Source: Madurella fahalii
Lineage: Eukaryota; Ascomycota; Sordariomycetes; Sordariales
Assembly: GCA_029876055.1 (NCBI GenBank)
Contig: CM056875.1
Coordinates: 806,001-870,000 of the forward strand
DNA: 64,000 nucleotides
Direction: 5' to 3'
Position numbers and translations under genes: made by a program. Shown one piece after another: positions 22,879 through 33,953 of this stretch. Numbering within the stretch: the stretch's first letter is position 1; every line of letters begins with the position of its first letter. The notes beneath the pieces were generated by a model that saw only the letters and a program-made list of their open reading frames with translations, made no database searches and was not told the origin of the DNA.

Positions 22879-23283
22879 GATCTGGTTAGAATAGCATTGT
22901 TGAGCCAAGCTCTGCATCAGGCTGGCGGTATATCCACGTGCGTCCAATCAGCTATCGATGCTTGTTGTAAACACTTGGCGGCTCTGTCAGGAGATCTCTT
23001 TGCTACCTAAGGTAAAGCGGTTAGTAAGTAGAGGCCGATGGTTTGATGAGTTGATGGCGGTGAGACTCCTTCGATGCCCAAACGCCAACAGTGTCAGAGA
23101 AACAAGCGACACTCGTGAATTCGATATCTAGTATCTATATACGATGTGGTAACTTGTTTACATCACGAGGTGCCATTCCTCTCTTCCGGCGTTCTTTTGC
23201 CCCATATTCAGTCCGACCCGTGCCCATCCCATTGCAGGCGCTGCCAACACTGCGGCCTGACATACCATTCAACAATTGGGCTT
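22879..23283. other. intergenic, nothing seen
   Basis: This is the 405-base gap between the 3' ends of the Clr5 gene (+) and the small secreted protein gene (-). It contains a CTACCTAAGGTA motif near 23005. Confidence 0.35.
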
Positions 23284-23736
23284 TCAGTCGTCGCAGGTTA
23301 CCTGGTAAGATCTGAACTCCCTATTTCCAGCCCAAAGGCAGCCGGTAGTATCTCTATATGCGCTGAATTTCTCCCAGCTATCGCATGTGGGGTCCACGTA
23401 AACCGTAACTGAACAGTCGTTGGATTAGCCGTGTATTCGGTGCAGAACATAGCCATCGGCTGAGGAATCAATGAAACGTGAAGCGAACTTACCGCGGCAG
23501 CCTTCCGTCAGCTCCGACAACTCCAAGGCACGGATGTCGTCGGGAAGCGGGAAGCAGAGGTTTTGCTCTTTACGGTATCTCATAGTGAGACCTTTGGTGT
23601 AGCCGCCGTTTTCGTTGCAGCTAGTAATCCAGGATTGGAAAACCGCTACCGGGGGTTGATACTCTTCATCGACAGGAGCGCTGAGTACGCCAAAGACAAG
23701 GGCGAGGGAGGAGACTAGGGCTGTCGTGAAACGCAT
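23284..23736 (-). CDS. small secreted protein with six cysteines (effector-like)
   Basis: Two exons, 23493-23736 and 23284-23408, give 122 residues. The intron (23409-23492) starts GTAAGT, has a GCTAAT branch site and ends TTCAG. The protein starts MRFTTALVSSLALVFGVLSA, a clear signal peptide with cleavage likely after LSA. The mature chain of about 102 residues has six Cys (in TSCNEN, NLCFPL, EGCRV, PTCDSW, TGCLWA and VTCDD), enough for three disulfide bonds. No family is recognised. Unspliced, the first exon reads into a short alternative tail; the spliced version is better because exon 2 adds three further Cys and ends properly. Such proteins are typical of effectors, but that is inference. 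Confidence 0.7.
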
Positions 23737-25996
23737 CGTGGTGGAAGCTGTGAATTCGTGATGGGTGTTGATCGAAGAACTGAGAGTGCTGATGAGCAAA
23801 GAACACCCAACATCCAGACGGGCTTAAGCTCCCTCTATATATACCCGTAGGAGCCCAACAGTGGCCCCTGATCCCCACGCGCCACTTAAAGACAAGAATA
23901 CACGCCTGCTTGACTGCCAAGATACAAATAAGAGAATTAATATCATTCTCACGTCCGCAATTTACGTGCGTACTCTCAGTTAATCAGTTTCGGATGCCTT
24001 TTCCGCTCGGGGAGAGCGTGAGGGAATATGACCATCTCATACAACCATTCCAGGCCTAAAACGGGAATCGGTTCGCCAAGAGTCTCTCCCTGTAGCCTAG
24101 ACAAGAAGTCATACGACGGAGGCCAAGACGACCTCATGCACCTTGAGTTGGCGGACGGCATCTGTGATCCCACTAATCAGATGTACGATCCGGCGGTTGC
24201 CGCCGGACACTTCAAGATGCTTAACCCCAAGGGTCACTTCATAAGGCAAGCAGTTAATCAACGTCCCTAACCTCCAACAAGGGTTGCTACTTGGATAATG
24301 TCTCCGAGATAGATGACCTGGATTGCCAAGGAAAGTTGCTCTGGATGACTCCGAGATAGGCCTGTGGTCCGAGGAACACGCGAGCAATACACTACCTTAG
24401 TCACAGATCTTACCAAGTACTGCGAGTCCCACCGGTTCCGAGAAAATCAACTCAATTACAGGCGGCAAGATCTTTTCCCGCCGGCGGGAGGCTTGATTCA
24501 TACGGGTAGAATTTCCCCCTTTGGCTACGATGATCATTTGCTGTCAGGAAGCACGCGCCGCCGGCTCCAACAGGCCGAACGAGCAAGCAGCTGTAACGGT
24601 AAGTCCGGACGAGTCCGATGACAACTCGAGCTTCGATCGCAGAGCAATAGAAATCCGGAAGTTGATTGGCACTCAGCACGCATGAATGCAAGACAACAGG
24701 AGGCGTTGATGGACACAATTCGGCGCCGATGTAGTATGACCCACTGTTCATCTTCAAGTGCCGGAACTGGTCCAATTCATTAGGGCGCCAATCCAGGAAC
24801 CGGTTAAAGGACCTTGCATTCCCGAAGCTGATTCGCCGACTCGGAACTTGGCAGACTGGTTAGACGACGCCGTCGCTCCCACGAGGCTACGATGAATGCT
24901 ATCTCCGCCGGTTAAAGGGCCTTGCAGCCCGTTGGTCCCATTCGTCAGACGACTCGGCGCTGGAGCTTGGCAGATTTGGTAGGCATGCCAGTGTTTCTCG
25001 TCAACTTGGAAGTTTACGCTCGCCAAACCTTCAATGATCCCCCATGGATGGAACGAGGCATATGAGGACCGCCATGCCCGTCCTGACTTTAAGGATCTTT
25101 ACGGGATGGGCTTAAACACGCTGCCCAGGCTTAAATTCAGAATGGGATTGCAAAGGTGAGTTTATTGGCAGTGTTAGTTCCTGTCATGATGCCTGTCCTT
25201 TGAGAGTTACACTTGGCGAGGAGTCACACGTCTCGACGGCGGACTAGCCCGCGTTCTTGAATTATTACCTACGGTTTCTGGGACAGTGTGTTCACAGCTG
25301 ACGCGCGTTGCGGTATTTCAATCAAGCACATACATTCTGCCTATCCGTCTTTGATCTCGGCTTCCTAGTCTTTCGGGAGTCTAAGTCCCTGGGAGACGCA
25401 CATGAACGACGCAAAGACGACGAGCGACAATAATGGCTAGAATCTCGCGGTCAACGGGGGGGCTTGGCATAAGCAACTGAGCACGAAACCCTCAGGACAC
25501 ATCGTAGCCCGGATATGGGCCTGTAACGGTGGCTAAATTCCTTCGGGGATTCAGAGGTTCTTGCTGGTTCTCCTTTACCGACCCCGATCCCAGGTATGCA
25601 AATGCCTACTGCCTATGGCTGGGGCGGGTTGGCACAACCCAACAGAGCTTTAAACTAAGATCAGGATACTTGAAAATAGGCGATGAAACGGGGTGACGCA
25701 GTTTGAATGAGCAAACTTTTGAAGCTTCTGGGATGGGAATACAACTCATGGGATTAAGGGCTTAATTAAACTAGGGGAATAAGAGCGCCAGTAACAAGAT
25801 CATTACAAGGAAATGTTTCGCCGAAAGGAGGTAAAAAAAAAACAAAACTGAAGCGACTATGACGATCTTGGAAGAGTATAGCCGGGGGAAAGGAACGCAG
25901 CCAAGAACCGCGACGAAAATATGACTCAATCAAGAGGCAAGGTTTTCTCAATTCCACCTACTCAGTTTGCCAGCTGCCATTTTCCGTTCCCATAAT
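23737..25996. other. gene-poor stretch
   Basis: The promoter of the small secreted protein gene, with a TATATATA stretch near 23836, lies at the left edge. Several frames of 60-107 codons occur, none with a recognised family. The minus-strand frame at 24754-25026 contains LQGPLTG and MQGPLTG because of a direct repeat in the DNA. From 25030 to 25990 nothing is seen. Confidence 0.35.
24800..24983. repeat. imperfect direct repeat, two copies
   Basis: Two blocks of about 66-75 bases share CCGGTTAAAGG(A/G)CCTTGCA at one end and ACTCGG...CTTGGCAGA(C/T)TTGGTAG-like sequence at the other. They are separated by about 42 bases. Origin unknown. Confidence 0.45.
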
Positions 25997-27426
25997 TTAT
26001 TTTTCAGTCGTCCGCCTAACCTCATACTCATCCGGCAGTTTACAACCATAGCCCTTCTTAATGCCCACTTGATAGTTGATACAACCATACGTTAGCGCTG
26101 TCCCCTCTCTGCCTTGGACATCGTGTACCAGGGAAAGCTTACTGAACATAATGTAGCAGAAGTTGAGGATCACCGGGGCCCAGGTGGCGAGAGCGACGAC
26201 CTGACCGAAACCCCATTCGTTGGACGAATCGGAATCCCCGGCGACCTCGATGATGCGTGCGCGCATTGCCGTGAACAGTCCGAGGAAGAACCACATGACA
26301 AGACAGGCGAGAATGGAGATGATGACTGGCGAGATGGTGATGTCCTTTTTATCCTTTGCCGCATCCGGGTCCGATGTCCGACACTTGCGGTAGAGGATAT
26401 AGAGAATCCAAAGGGCACCCAGGCCGGCGCTCACCACGGCAAAGATTCTCACCGCCTCAAGGGGGCCGTCTCCAATGACCTGACAGTACAGCTCGAACGG
26501 GTGGCCGATGGTTCCAGACTGGAAGGCCTCCCTGCTGGGATCCGTCGTTCTGCCGAGGTTGACGACGGCGAGCATGAGGACCCATACGGCGAAGAGGACA
26601 CCCCGCAGCAGCGGCTTGGGCCCCTTGCTGTCGCCGCCCACGCTGTACAGCAAGGTAGCGGGACACACGGCGAAGACGGTGACCAGCACGGCCGTGACGA
26701 CCTCGTATGTGGTGACTGAGTAGTCATCTTCGATGGCGCGGAGGATGGAGTTGAGTGACGCGCAGATGATGGCGATAGCGAAGATGAAGACGCTCTGCAC
26801 AAGGTCGCCGACCGTGGCGAGGAAAGGCATCATGATGAGCCTCGACAGCCCCGATGTTCCCTTCCAGATGCGGAAGCGGCGCGCCAGCAGGACAACCAGG
26901 TATAAGGTTACGAGGATGGCCTCGATGTAGTACGACGAGAAGACCTGGGGTGATGGAATCGGTCAGTGACTCCTTGGTACCAATCCGTGGCACAGCTCAG
27001 CTGTTTGGCAACTTGAGTTAACATGTTCGGGGTGGTAGTTCTACTACTTACGCCGATGCCGGCGAGGTCACTATTCCCGGTCCAGCCCAGAGACCTGCAC
27101 ACGGAAGCTCCGCAGAAGTTGACTGCCGGGGCGATGACGGCTTCGTAAAACTGTTGGTAGGCTACATCGCCCGCGATACCTGCTTCTCGCTCCGTATCGG
27201 CGAACCACTGAAGCAGTGCGCCGTTCGAGAAAGCGCGCTCATCCACGCCGAAGAGAATCCGGAGGTACTCAGCAGTCACTGCGAGGCCTGGGCCCCGGTA
27301 GGTTTCGGCCTCGACCTGCTCCGCGGAAGACATCCATGTCGCGAAGAACTCCCCGGCCAGTTTGCAACTGGCCGAGTCGCCAGAGTCGGTCGGCCACCGG
27401 GGATCACTGGGAAGAGAAAGGTCCAT
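25997..27426 (-). CDS. seven-helix membrane protein, uncharacterised fungal family
   Basis: Two exons, 27052-27426 and 25997-26944, give 440 residues. The intron starts GTAAGT and ends CCCAG, between NSDLAGIG and VFSSYYIEAIL. The first 125 residues are hydrophilic, with a possible extracytoplasmic Cys pair (CGASVC). Seven hydrophobic segments follow, the last being FGQVVALATWAPVILNFCYI, and the tail is charged. The gene at 15630-16670 has the same exon boundary motif and the same last helix, so the two are paralogues. The family is found in ascomycetes without a known function. MDLSLPSD at 27426 was taken as the start; an in-frame ATG at 27540 would add an unlikely Arg/Pro-rich leader. Confidence 0.75.
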
Positions 27427-29043
27427 CGGGCCAGTCTTGAATTGTGGACGTACTAAGTATGGAAAGGAGTGTTCTGGTTTGGAATCGGTGCGGTGATGAT
27501 TGGGATAGTACGGGAAACGGCGGGCGCGGCAAGGCCACAACTCGTTCCTCGTTCTTTAAATCACTGGGCAAGTCCTCATTTTCATTCCCGTCTAACGCGG
27601 CTCTCACAACACAGCATTGCAGATGCGGCTCACCTCGCCGACGTCCTTCAACATCCCCGAACACCAATAAAAAAGCAGCCACAAGACTTCGTGATGGCCG
27701 GATGGACAGTAAACGGGCCTTGGCGTCGTCAGGTATTGGTCGTTACCCCGGACCCCAGTTGGGCTTCGGAATCGACCAGATTCCTGATTGGGTCGTGCGG
27801 CCGCGAGGTGTCCTGGAGCTGAAGGGCATCAATTCACGGCACTTCATGCTCGAGGGGACTTAGGGGACCCTTTAACAAGGCTGTGGGGGACATTGAGGTC
27901 CCCTGCATGCACGGCAGCTTGCCTACCATTTGCTGGTGGTGATGCTGGTCATGGGTACAGTAGGCGGATAATGAGGGGCTTGTTACCTGATTGGGGAGCT
28001 GATCGACGCCCAACATCAGCTGAAGAGGACAAGGCTGCTGCATTCTCCCCCCAAAGTTAATATATTCCAGCGCGGCCAGGGGTGGTTGTTTGTGGCGCTC
28101 ATACTTTTTTCTCTCAGGTTCTAACAGTGGACCCTCGCCGCGCTAGCATCTATGGATCCTGACGGGAAGATGCTGGAAGGTAAGGTCGGGCAAGTACGGT
28201 GCTTTATTTATCGTCGTATCGGCCGGGATACGACACCGTAGTTTCCAGCGCCAGAAGGTATCGAGCCTCGAGCCGGCAATAACAGTCCTCATTTCCCCGT
28301 CGGAGTAGGTGGAATGGCATTCTCGGCCATGCTAATATACTGTGCATTGCCATGTGTGATATTGCAACGCGGAGGGGGATCTGCATCCTGTTTGTCATCA
28401 GGCTGCTTGACATGTATACGAATTGCTAGCAATCACTCCATCAATCGACATAATAACTGTGGGGCGCTAGGGCGGTTGCTGTTATCCCCGGGCCGAGTTG
28501 GGTGGGGGGGAGCCGCCAAGAGAAGAAGCAGCGCGAAGCGAAGGGAGACCGAGATATGTAATCCTCGGACCCTTGCAGCGCTGCCTCCCGATTAGGCAAG
28601 CTCTCTCTGGTTGGCTGATCTGCCGCGGGTGATGCTCCCATGTCAGCATCCCCCTGGCCCACATGTTGCGTGTTCGATACCAGGTGACGAAATCGCCCTA
28701 TCGACGCCATCGGGCGCCTTAAGCTGGCCGTGAGATCTGATGATGTGAAATGCTCCGCGCCAGACTGTGGCTCCCTCGGACTTAGGCGAGCTAAAAACCG
28801 GAGCGTTGGTCCGAGGAAGCGGTCAGACGGGGTTAGAGCGTAGAGCGTATTCGGAACAGTTCCATGGAAAGAACACGACTGCTTGAGGCTCGTAGACGTA
28901 TAAATGGTGTCGATGCCTTTGCTCTCTAGAGTAGTTTCCTTTGTACTCAACATTCCACTCACGCCTCCAAGCACAATACTCGCATCTAGTAGTTACTAAT
29001 AGCACTTGGCTCCCCATTACCACCGCTTTTCCATACCACCAAA
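27427..29043. other. intergenic, no gene recognised
   Basis: This gap lies between two divergent genes and should hold both promoters. Several overlapping frames at 27444-28060 and a 177-codon minus frame at 28441-28974 have no family likeness and probably reflect high G+C content. A TATAAATG stretch lies near 28898. Confidence 0.35.
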
Positions 29044-30183
29044 ATGGCGCGCGGATACGTCAAGATCGAAGAGCAAAAGCACAACCTCCCCCTCGTCGCG
29101 ACCCGCGATACCTGCGCCGGGCGGACATACATCGTCACCGGCGCCAACGTGGGCCTGGGCTTTGAGGCAGCGAAGCACTTCGCCGCGCTGGGCGCAGCAA
29201 AGGTCATCCTGGCCGTGCGCAACCTCAGCGCCGGCGAGACGGCCAAGGCAGAAATTGAGACTTCGACGGGCGTGGCACCGGGGGTTGTCGAGGCATGGCC
29301 GCTCGACCTAGCCAGCTACGCCAGTGTCAAGGCCTTCGCCAAGCGCGCGGCCACCGAACTAGAGCGCATCGATGGCCTGGTTGAGAACGCGGCCATTGCG
29401 CCCTCCAAGCGAGAGCTGGCCGAGGGCCACATCACGACCGTCACCGTCAACGTGCTGAGCACGTTCCTGTTGGCGACCTTGATGCTCCCTGTGATGAGGG
29501 AGAAGGCGAAGAAGATTGGGACCCTGCCTAGGCTATCTATCGTAACCAGCAGGATTGGCTTTGAGGTGGAGGAAGAAGACTGGGAGAAGATCAAGCATGA
29601 CCCGCTGGTGGGAATGGACGATGAGCAGTTGGAGGTGGTGAAAACGTCAGTATTCTTGATCCACGGTCCCGAGTTGATCCGATGGCACGGCCAAGCCTAA
29701 TTAACACACGGAACAGTTACGCCCTCTCCAAACTCACCGAAACTATGGCCGTCAAGCACCTCGCGGGCAACCTCCTGCCTGTGGATAAAGCGGGCGTCAT
29801 CGTCAACTTGATTTGCCCCGGCTTCTGCATCACCAAACTGATTCGCTACCTCCCCCCTGACATGCACGACCAGCTCAGCCAGCAACATGTGCTGTACGGG
29901 CGCACGGCCGAGGATGGGAGCCGCACCCTGGTGCATGGCGCTGTGGCCGGGAAAGAGACCCATGGGCTGTTGCTGCATTCGTGCGAGATCGGAGAGTAAG
30001 TACCTTAGCAACCCCGTATTCATCCTAACAGAAGAGCTCCTTGACTGACGAAATGTGATTCACAGAGCCGATGTGCCGAGCTGGGCAAACGACGATAAGG
30101 AGTCTCAGAAACGGGCCTGGGATGTCATTGCTGCCGAGCTGGAGACTGTCGAGCCTGGCTGTGTGAGCAAGATGCTGCAGTAG
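29044..30183 (+). CDS. short-chain dehydrogenase/reductase (SDR)
   Basis: Three exons, 29044-29645, 29717-29995 and 30066-30183, give 332 residues. Intron 1 starts GTCAGT and ends AACAG and is needed to restore the YxxxK motif (KTYALSKLTET); intron 2 starts GTAAGT and ends CACAG. The N-terminal Rossmann motif is TGANVGLG (about 37-44), and ENAAIAP matches the NNAG-type motif. The catalytic Tyr and Lys are present. The ALxxLG-like helix and IVTSRIG (probable catalytic Ser) fit the retinol-dehydrogenase-like NAD(P)-dependent SDRs often found in fungal metabolism. The substrate cannot be told. It lies tail-to-tail with a transcription factor 123 bases away. Intact. Confidence 0.85.
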
Positions 30184-30306
30184 CTCGGTTTATGTCGAGG
30201 CATCTAGAACCCCAGCACCCCTAGTAGTAGGTAGAGTTACACAAAGTCAACGATTGAATCTCTTCTCGCAGATCGTAACCAAAATGCTCCCGTATGCGTC
30301 AGAACG

Positions 30307-31973
30307 TCAGCACCCCGCCAAATTGACCACCCTGTTCCAGTACGCCCTGCCCTTCTTACCATGCATCTCATCGATCCACGGAAACTGCTCCAACCTCTGC
30401 GCCACACCCTCCCAACCACCCACTCCAGAGGCCACGTCCAAGCCCAGAGCCCCCAAAATCTCCACCGTGCGCGGGACCAACCATACCTCATCCTCCGCAT
30501 CGAACATCCCCGTCGCCATGCAAACAAACACCATCCACAGCAGCATCTCTCCCTCGGCCGCGGGCTCATCACCAGTCTGGCGTGCTTCCAAACGGGCCAT
30601 CGCAACAAGGTGAGGCGGCAGGCTCCAGTTCCCCATGGAGCCGACTGAGAAGCTGAGCAGAAACGCCGCGAGGGCCGCGTAGACAACCCGGTCCGTGGCG
30701 CTCGGACATGGGAGGGACCGGGCCTGGACGAGGCGGTAGCCGAGGATGAAGAGCGTGCCGTGCAGATCGCAGCAGTTCACCCTGGGGCGCGGGGGTTTGG
30801 ACGTCGCCGTGTCGTGAAGGAGTTGGGAGAGCTGGGTTGCGTCGGAGAGGACGGAGGCGAGGTAGGGGGCGAGGGAAGGGAGGGGTGGGGGCGGGGTGCG
30901 GTGGGGACGGGCTTGGCCGAGGCGGCGCGGGATCGTCGGGATGCTGTTGTTCCTGAGCAGGGCGGCGATGTCGGCTGCGCGGAAGCGGGTGGGCGTGTCC
31001 AGGTAGAGGGCGTGCTCCAGGTCGGATCTGTTTTGGGGATGGGGGTGGTTAGCATCGATGTGTTACGTACGCCCGCGACAGACCCGGGATGGAAGAGTAG
31101 GTAGGAACCTTAGTATCTTCTGAACCACGTCAGGTCGGCTCGTCGCTAGCTTGAAGATGCCGCCCCGCAGCTCAGTCATCCGCTGTAGTCCGTTGAGATG
31201 CACCAGTCCCTCGCGGTACTGTCCCCGACAGCGCTCGTACATCTCCAGGATGACTACCGCGGCCAGGTTCTCGTCAGAGACGGCGTCGGGTCCGGATAGG
31301 CGGGAATTCACTAGGCGGAACGTGTCGCATAGGTGGCTTACTGCCGCACCGGGCGCCTCGGGGTGAGTGCAGAGCTTGTTCAGGACAGTGATGGATACGG
31401 CCATGGCTCCATGATAATCTGAGACCACAAGTCAGACTCTACGGACTGGGAAATACGGCCCAAAAGGGAATTGACGGCTTACAAGCTTCGTCTGAAAACA
31501 TAGGCTGGATCCACCGTGACGGTGGCTCCGTACTGTAGTCGAGAGCGTTTTCCAACCCGCGGATGTAGCGGAGTCCGCTGAGGAATGAAACAGCTATATG
31601 GTCATTAGTATCCAGCCACTGGTATCCGGTAGTGGAAACTTGAATTGCTCAGAAGCATGCCTCTGTAGAGATAATTCGTTGCACCCATGTATCGTGGCCA
31701 GCTTGGTGGAAAGAATCCGAGCGAGATAATTGACAAACTCTCGCACGCCCGCTGCTGGATCCAGGAAGAAGATGCCGAAGTTTCCCTCGCTTCATTCCCC
31801 GTGGATTCCAGACTGTTCGAAGCACGGAAGATTTGGCCTGTGGAGGGCGCGTTGGTGCGAGATCGTCTGGTGAGAGTCTTTCCAACGTTCCGGCCCCGGG
31901 CAGCTCGGCTGCGAATTCGCTTCCTACTCGCGCCGTCAATGGCAGTGTTGTTACTAACAAATTCAAACTCCAT
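30307..31973 (-). CDS. fungal-specific transcription factor-domain protein without zinc cluster
   Basis: Four pieces fit: exon A about 31621-31973 (MEFEFVSNNTAIDGASRKRI, then RSRAARGRNVGKTL), exon B about 31483-31603 (SGLRYIRGLENALDYSTEP), exon C 31109-31418 (YYHGAMAVSITVLN... to VVQKIL) and exon D 30307-31027 (RSDLEHALYLDTPTRFRAAD to the stop). The introns B/C (GTAAGC...CTCAG) and C/D (GTTCCT...AACAG) close cleanly. The A/B join does not close in one frame without an unseen intron or a one-base change near 31600-31640. The N-terminal basic RSxxARGxNxGKT motif and the helical middle are typical of the Fungal_trans_2-type proteins that lack a Zn2Cys6 cluster. The nearby SDR is a possible target. 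Confidence 0.65.
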
Positions 31974-32547
31974 CTCATACCGTGTGTCGGAAGACGCGAA
32001 TTGGAACTGAAAAGTTAGAGGCGAGTTACTCAGGAGGTAAGATAAGGTACCTAGCTAAAGGTGGTATCTTAGCTTTAGGGGGCCTGTTAACTCCGTGAAG
32101 TCCGCATACAACAGGGGCTGTGTCGGCCAATCATGCGACACCATAGACCGAAGGATTTTCAAGGAGGGTTGTAGACGGCGTTATCCCGTATACCAATATA
32201 ACGTTACTCTGAGACGAAACTCAAGCAAGCCACAATCCATTTCCGTTTCTAAGGGTGAGCTGTCGCTGAGCGATGGCTGAGGAACCCGGAGCTCGGGCTG
32301 AGACGGGCTGAGCTTGGGCTAAGGTGTATGCGCAAGATCTAGGACACCATCCCCTATTATTCTAGACCTCGGCTAGACTTTCCCGCCTTAGGAGAATCTG
32401 ACTGCAACCCGTTTGGTGTCGCGCAAATTACACGATTTTCCCTTCTTGTCCTTACTTCATTGTCAGAATATTTACTGTACCCAATCATATAGACATAACC
32501 ATAGCGGAAGGTAACGTAATCCATATCCTACCTAGTCAGGCACATAC
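31974..32547. other. intergenic, nothing firm
   Basis: The promoter of the transcription-factor gene should lie at the left edge. AGGTAAGATAAGGTACCTAG occurs near 32036. No gene was recognised. Confidence 0.35.
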
Positions 32548-32733
32548 TGACTTGGGGAAACTGGCCCCGGAACAGGGCCCCTCTGATCAGAGGGACACAT
32601 TTACTGGGGTGACGTTCTGGGGGTTAAAAGTCGCAGGGGATCCATTTTATTTTTTTACCATAAGGAGAGCCGTCCTGGCCATTGCTCCTTAGACAAGACA
32701 ATCAGTCCTAGACTTCTTTCCACACGTATTATA
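32548..32733 (+). repeat. R1 dispersed repeat, copy C (truncated)
   Basis: This copy starts TGACTTGGGGAAACTGG and follows the R1 consensus for about 185 bases (CTCTGATCAGAGGG palindrome, GCCGTCCTGGCCATTGC). It is then replaced by an R2 LTR fragment. Confidence 0.7.
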
Positions 32734-32808
32734 TCACGCTCGAAATCGCACTTATGGAGTTCGGCTCTTACCCCCGAGCTCAGCAGCTCATCACGTGAGC
32801 TAGAATTT
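32734..32808 (+). repeat. R2 LTR fragment
   Basis: The first 75 bases of the R2 LTR are recognisable (AAATCGCACTTATGGAG, then GAGCTCAGCAGCTCATCACG). The start reads TATCACGCTCG instead of TGTCGCGCTGG, mostly C-to-T/G-to-A changes. The rest is missing. Confidence 0.65.
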
Positions 32809-33228
32809 AACAATCGCTTGTTATCTGACATGAGAGAATTATTAGTAACATGATCTTTGTTAACAAGTAGCTTCAGGTACTTAAGTTTATCCCCATATCC
32901 TCCTGTAAAATAATCTCTATAATATTTAGCGAAACATAAGTTAATTTGCACACGAACAGATGGATCAAACGATTATTCATTTCCATAGCTCGCATATAAT
33001 CAGTCCACCGCCTCGCAACCGTTTAGACGAACATCAACGAGGCTCGTCTCCTGCAGCTCGCTGAACTGTTCACACTGAGTGGATGAGACAGGTTGGGTTT
33101 CTTATATAAGAGCGAGCCCTACATGATCGCGACTGAGACTTTGGGCTACTTAACAAACTACCAGCAGCGGCAACTGCGCAAAGCCTAACCGTTTTGTCAC
33201 TTTATCACTTCTCACGCTTCATACAGCA
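32809..33228. other. intergenic, A+T-rich
   Basis: No gene was recognised. The stretch just left of 33229 may be the old promoter of the kinase remnant (TTATATAAGAG near 33101). Confidence 0.35.
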
Positions 33229-33665
33229 ATGTACGGTTCGATCTCCCGCAGTTTTATAAGCCGACGTCTTCCATATCAATTGGCATGCCAGCGCCATACA
33301 ACCGTGTTCTCGTCCCAAACTACACCCTACTCGGTAATGCCGTCAACACGCGCTCTTTATAAGTATATCGATGACATAGAAAGACTTGAGCGTTACCGCT
33401 CTGGAGGATACCTCCCAATTACAATCGGCGATCATCATTATAAGCGATACTGTATAGTATACAAGCTTGGCTACAGTGCTTACTCAACGACGTAGCTCGC
33501 CTATAATAAACGGCAGTCGAAGTATGTTACTATAAAAATGGCTACAGCCGACTCAAACAGTAAAGAGGCCAAGATTCTATCTCAGATCACCAGCCCTACC
33601 CACTAAAACGAAGGTAGAGGCAGGACATTGATTCCTCTAGTACTCGATCGCTCTAGTATCCATAG
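33229..33665 (+). pseudogene. SRPK-like protein kinase, N-terminal remnant
   Basis: From ATG 33229 the frame reads IDDIERLERYRSGGYLPITI, then KRYCIVYKLGYSAYSTT, the entry and glycine-rich-loop region of SR-protein-kinase-like kinases. A TAG at 33493 replaces the Trp expected after STT. The frame continues with the catalytic-lysine strand (YVTIKMATADSNSKEAKIL), a TAA at 33604, and IPLVLDRSSIH. It ends exactly where R1 copy D begins (33666). The ATP-binding half is thus cut off from a catalytic half that is not in the window. The stops fit C-to-T or G-to-A changes at Trp/Gln codons. Such SRPK-like genes are common and variable in the accessory DNA of filamentous ascomycetes. Confidence 0.75.
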
Positions 33666-33953
33666 TGAAATGGTGCAGAAACACACATCTACACCCATAT
33701 ACCTATCAAGACGAGGGGGAGGGCAAAGGTGGCCAAATGCCAGACAGACAAGATAAACAAAACAGGCCAGGCGACACCACCACAAATTAGGTCCCTACAG
33801 CCTAAACAAAGTCAAAACAACATGCACGGATAAAGCTCCCTCTGGTCAGAGGGAGATCACTTTGCACGCAAAGAAAGCTCGTTAATTGAGCCTGCAACAG
33901 GTGTTGAAAGGAGTGCTGAATTGGTTGTCCTGTCTAAGGAGCAATGGTCAGCA
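33666..33953 (-). repeat. R1 dispersed repeat, copy D (truncated)
   Basis: This copy starts TGAAATGGTGCAGAAACAC, inside the kinase remnant, and follows copy A for about 288 bases. It ends within GGAGCAATGGTCAG; the remaining 120 bases are missing. Confidence 0.75.

Noticed and set aside
26114..26802. 201-codon plus-strand frame and other frames over the membrane-protein gene
   Set aside because: They are mirror frames of the seven-helix gene at 25997-27426; the charge pattern is that of an antisense shadow.
28441..28974. 177-codon minus-strand frame
   Set aside because: Lies in the promoter region of the SDR gene, with no domain, low-complexity composition and no splice partners.
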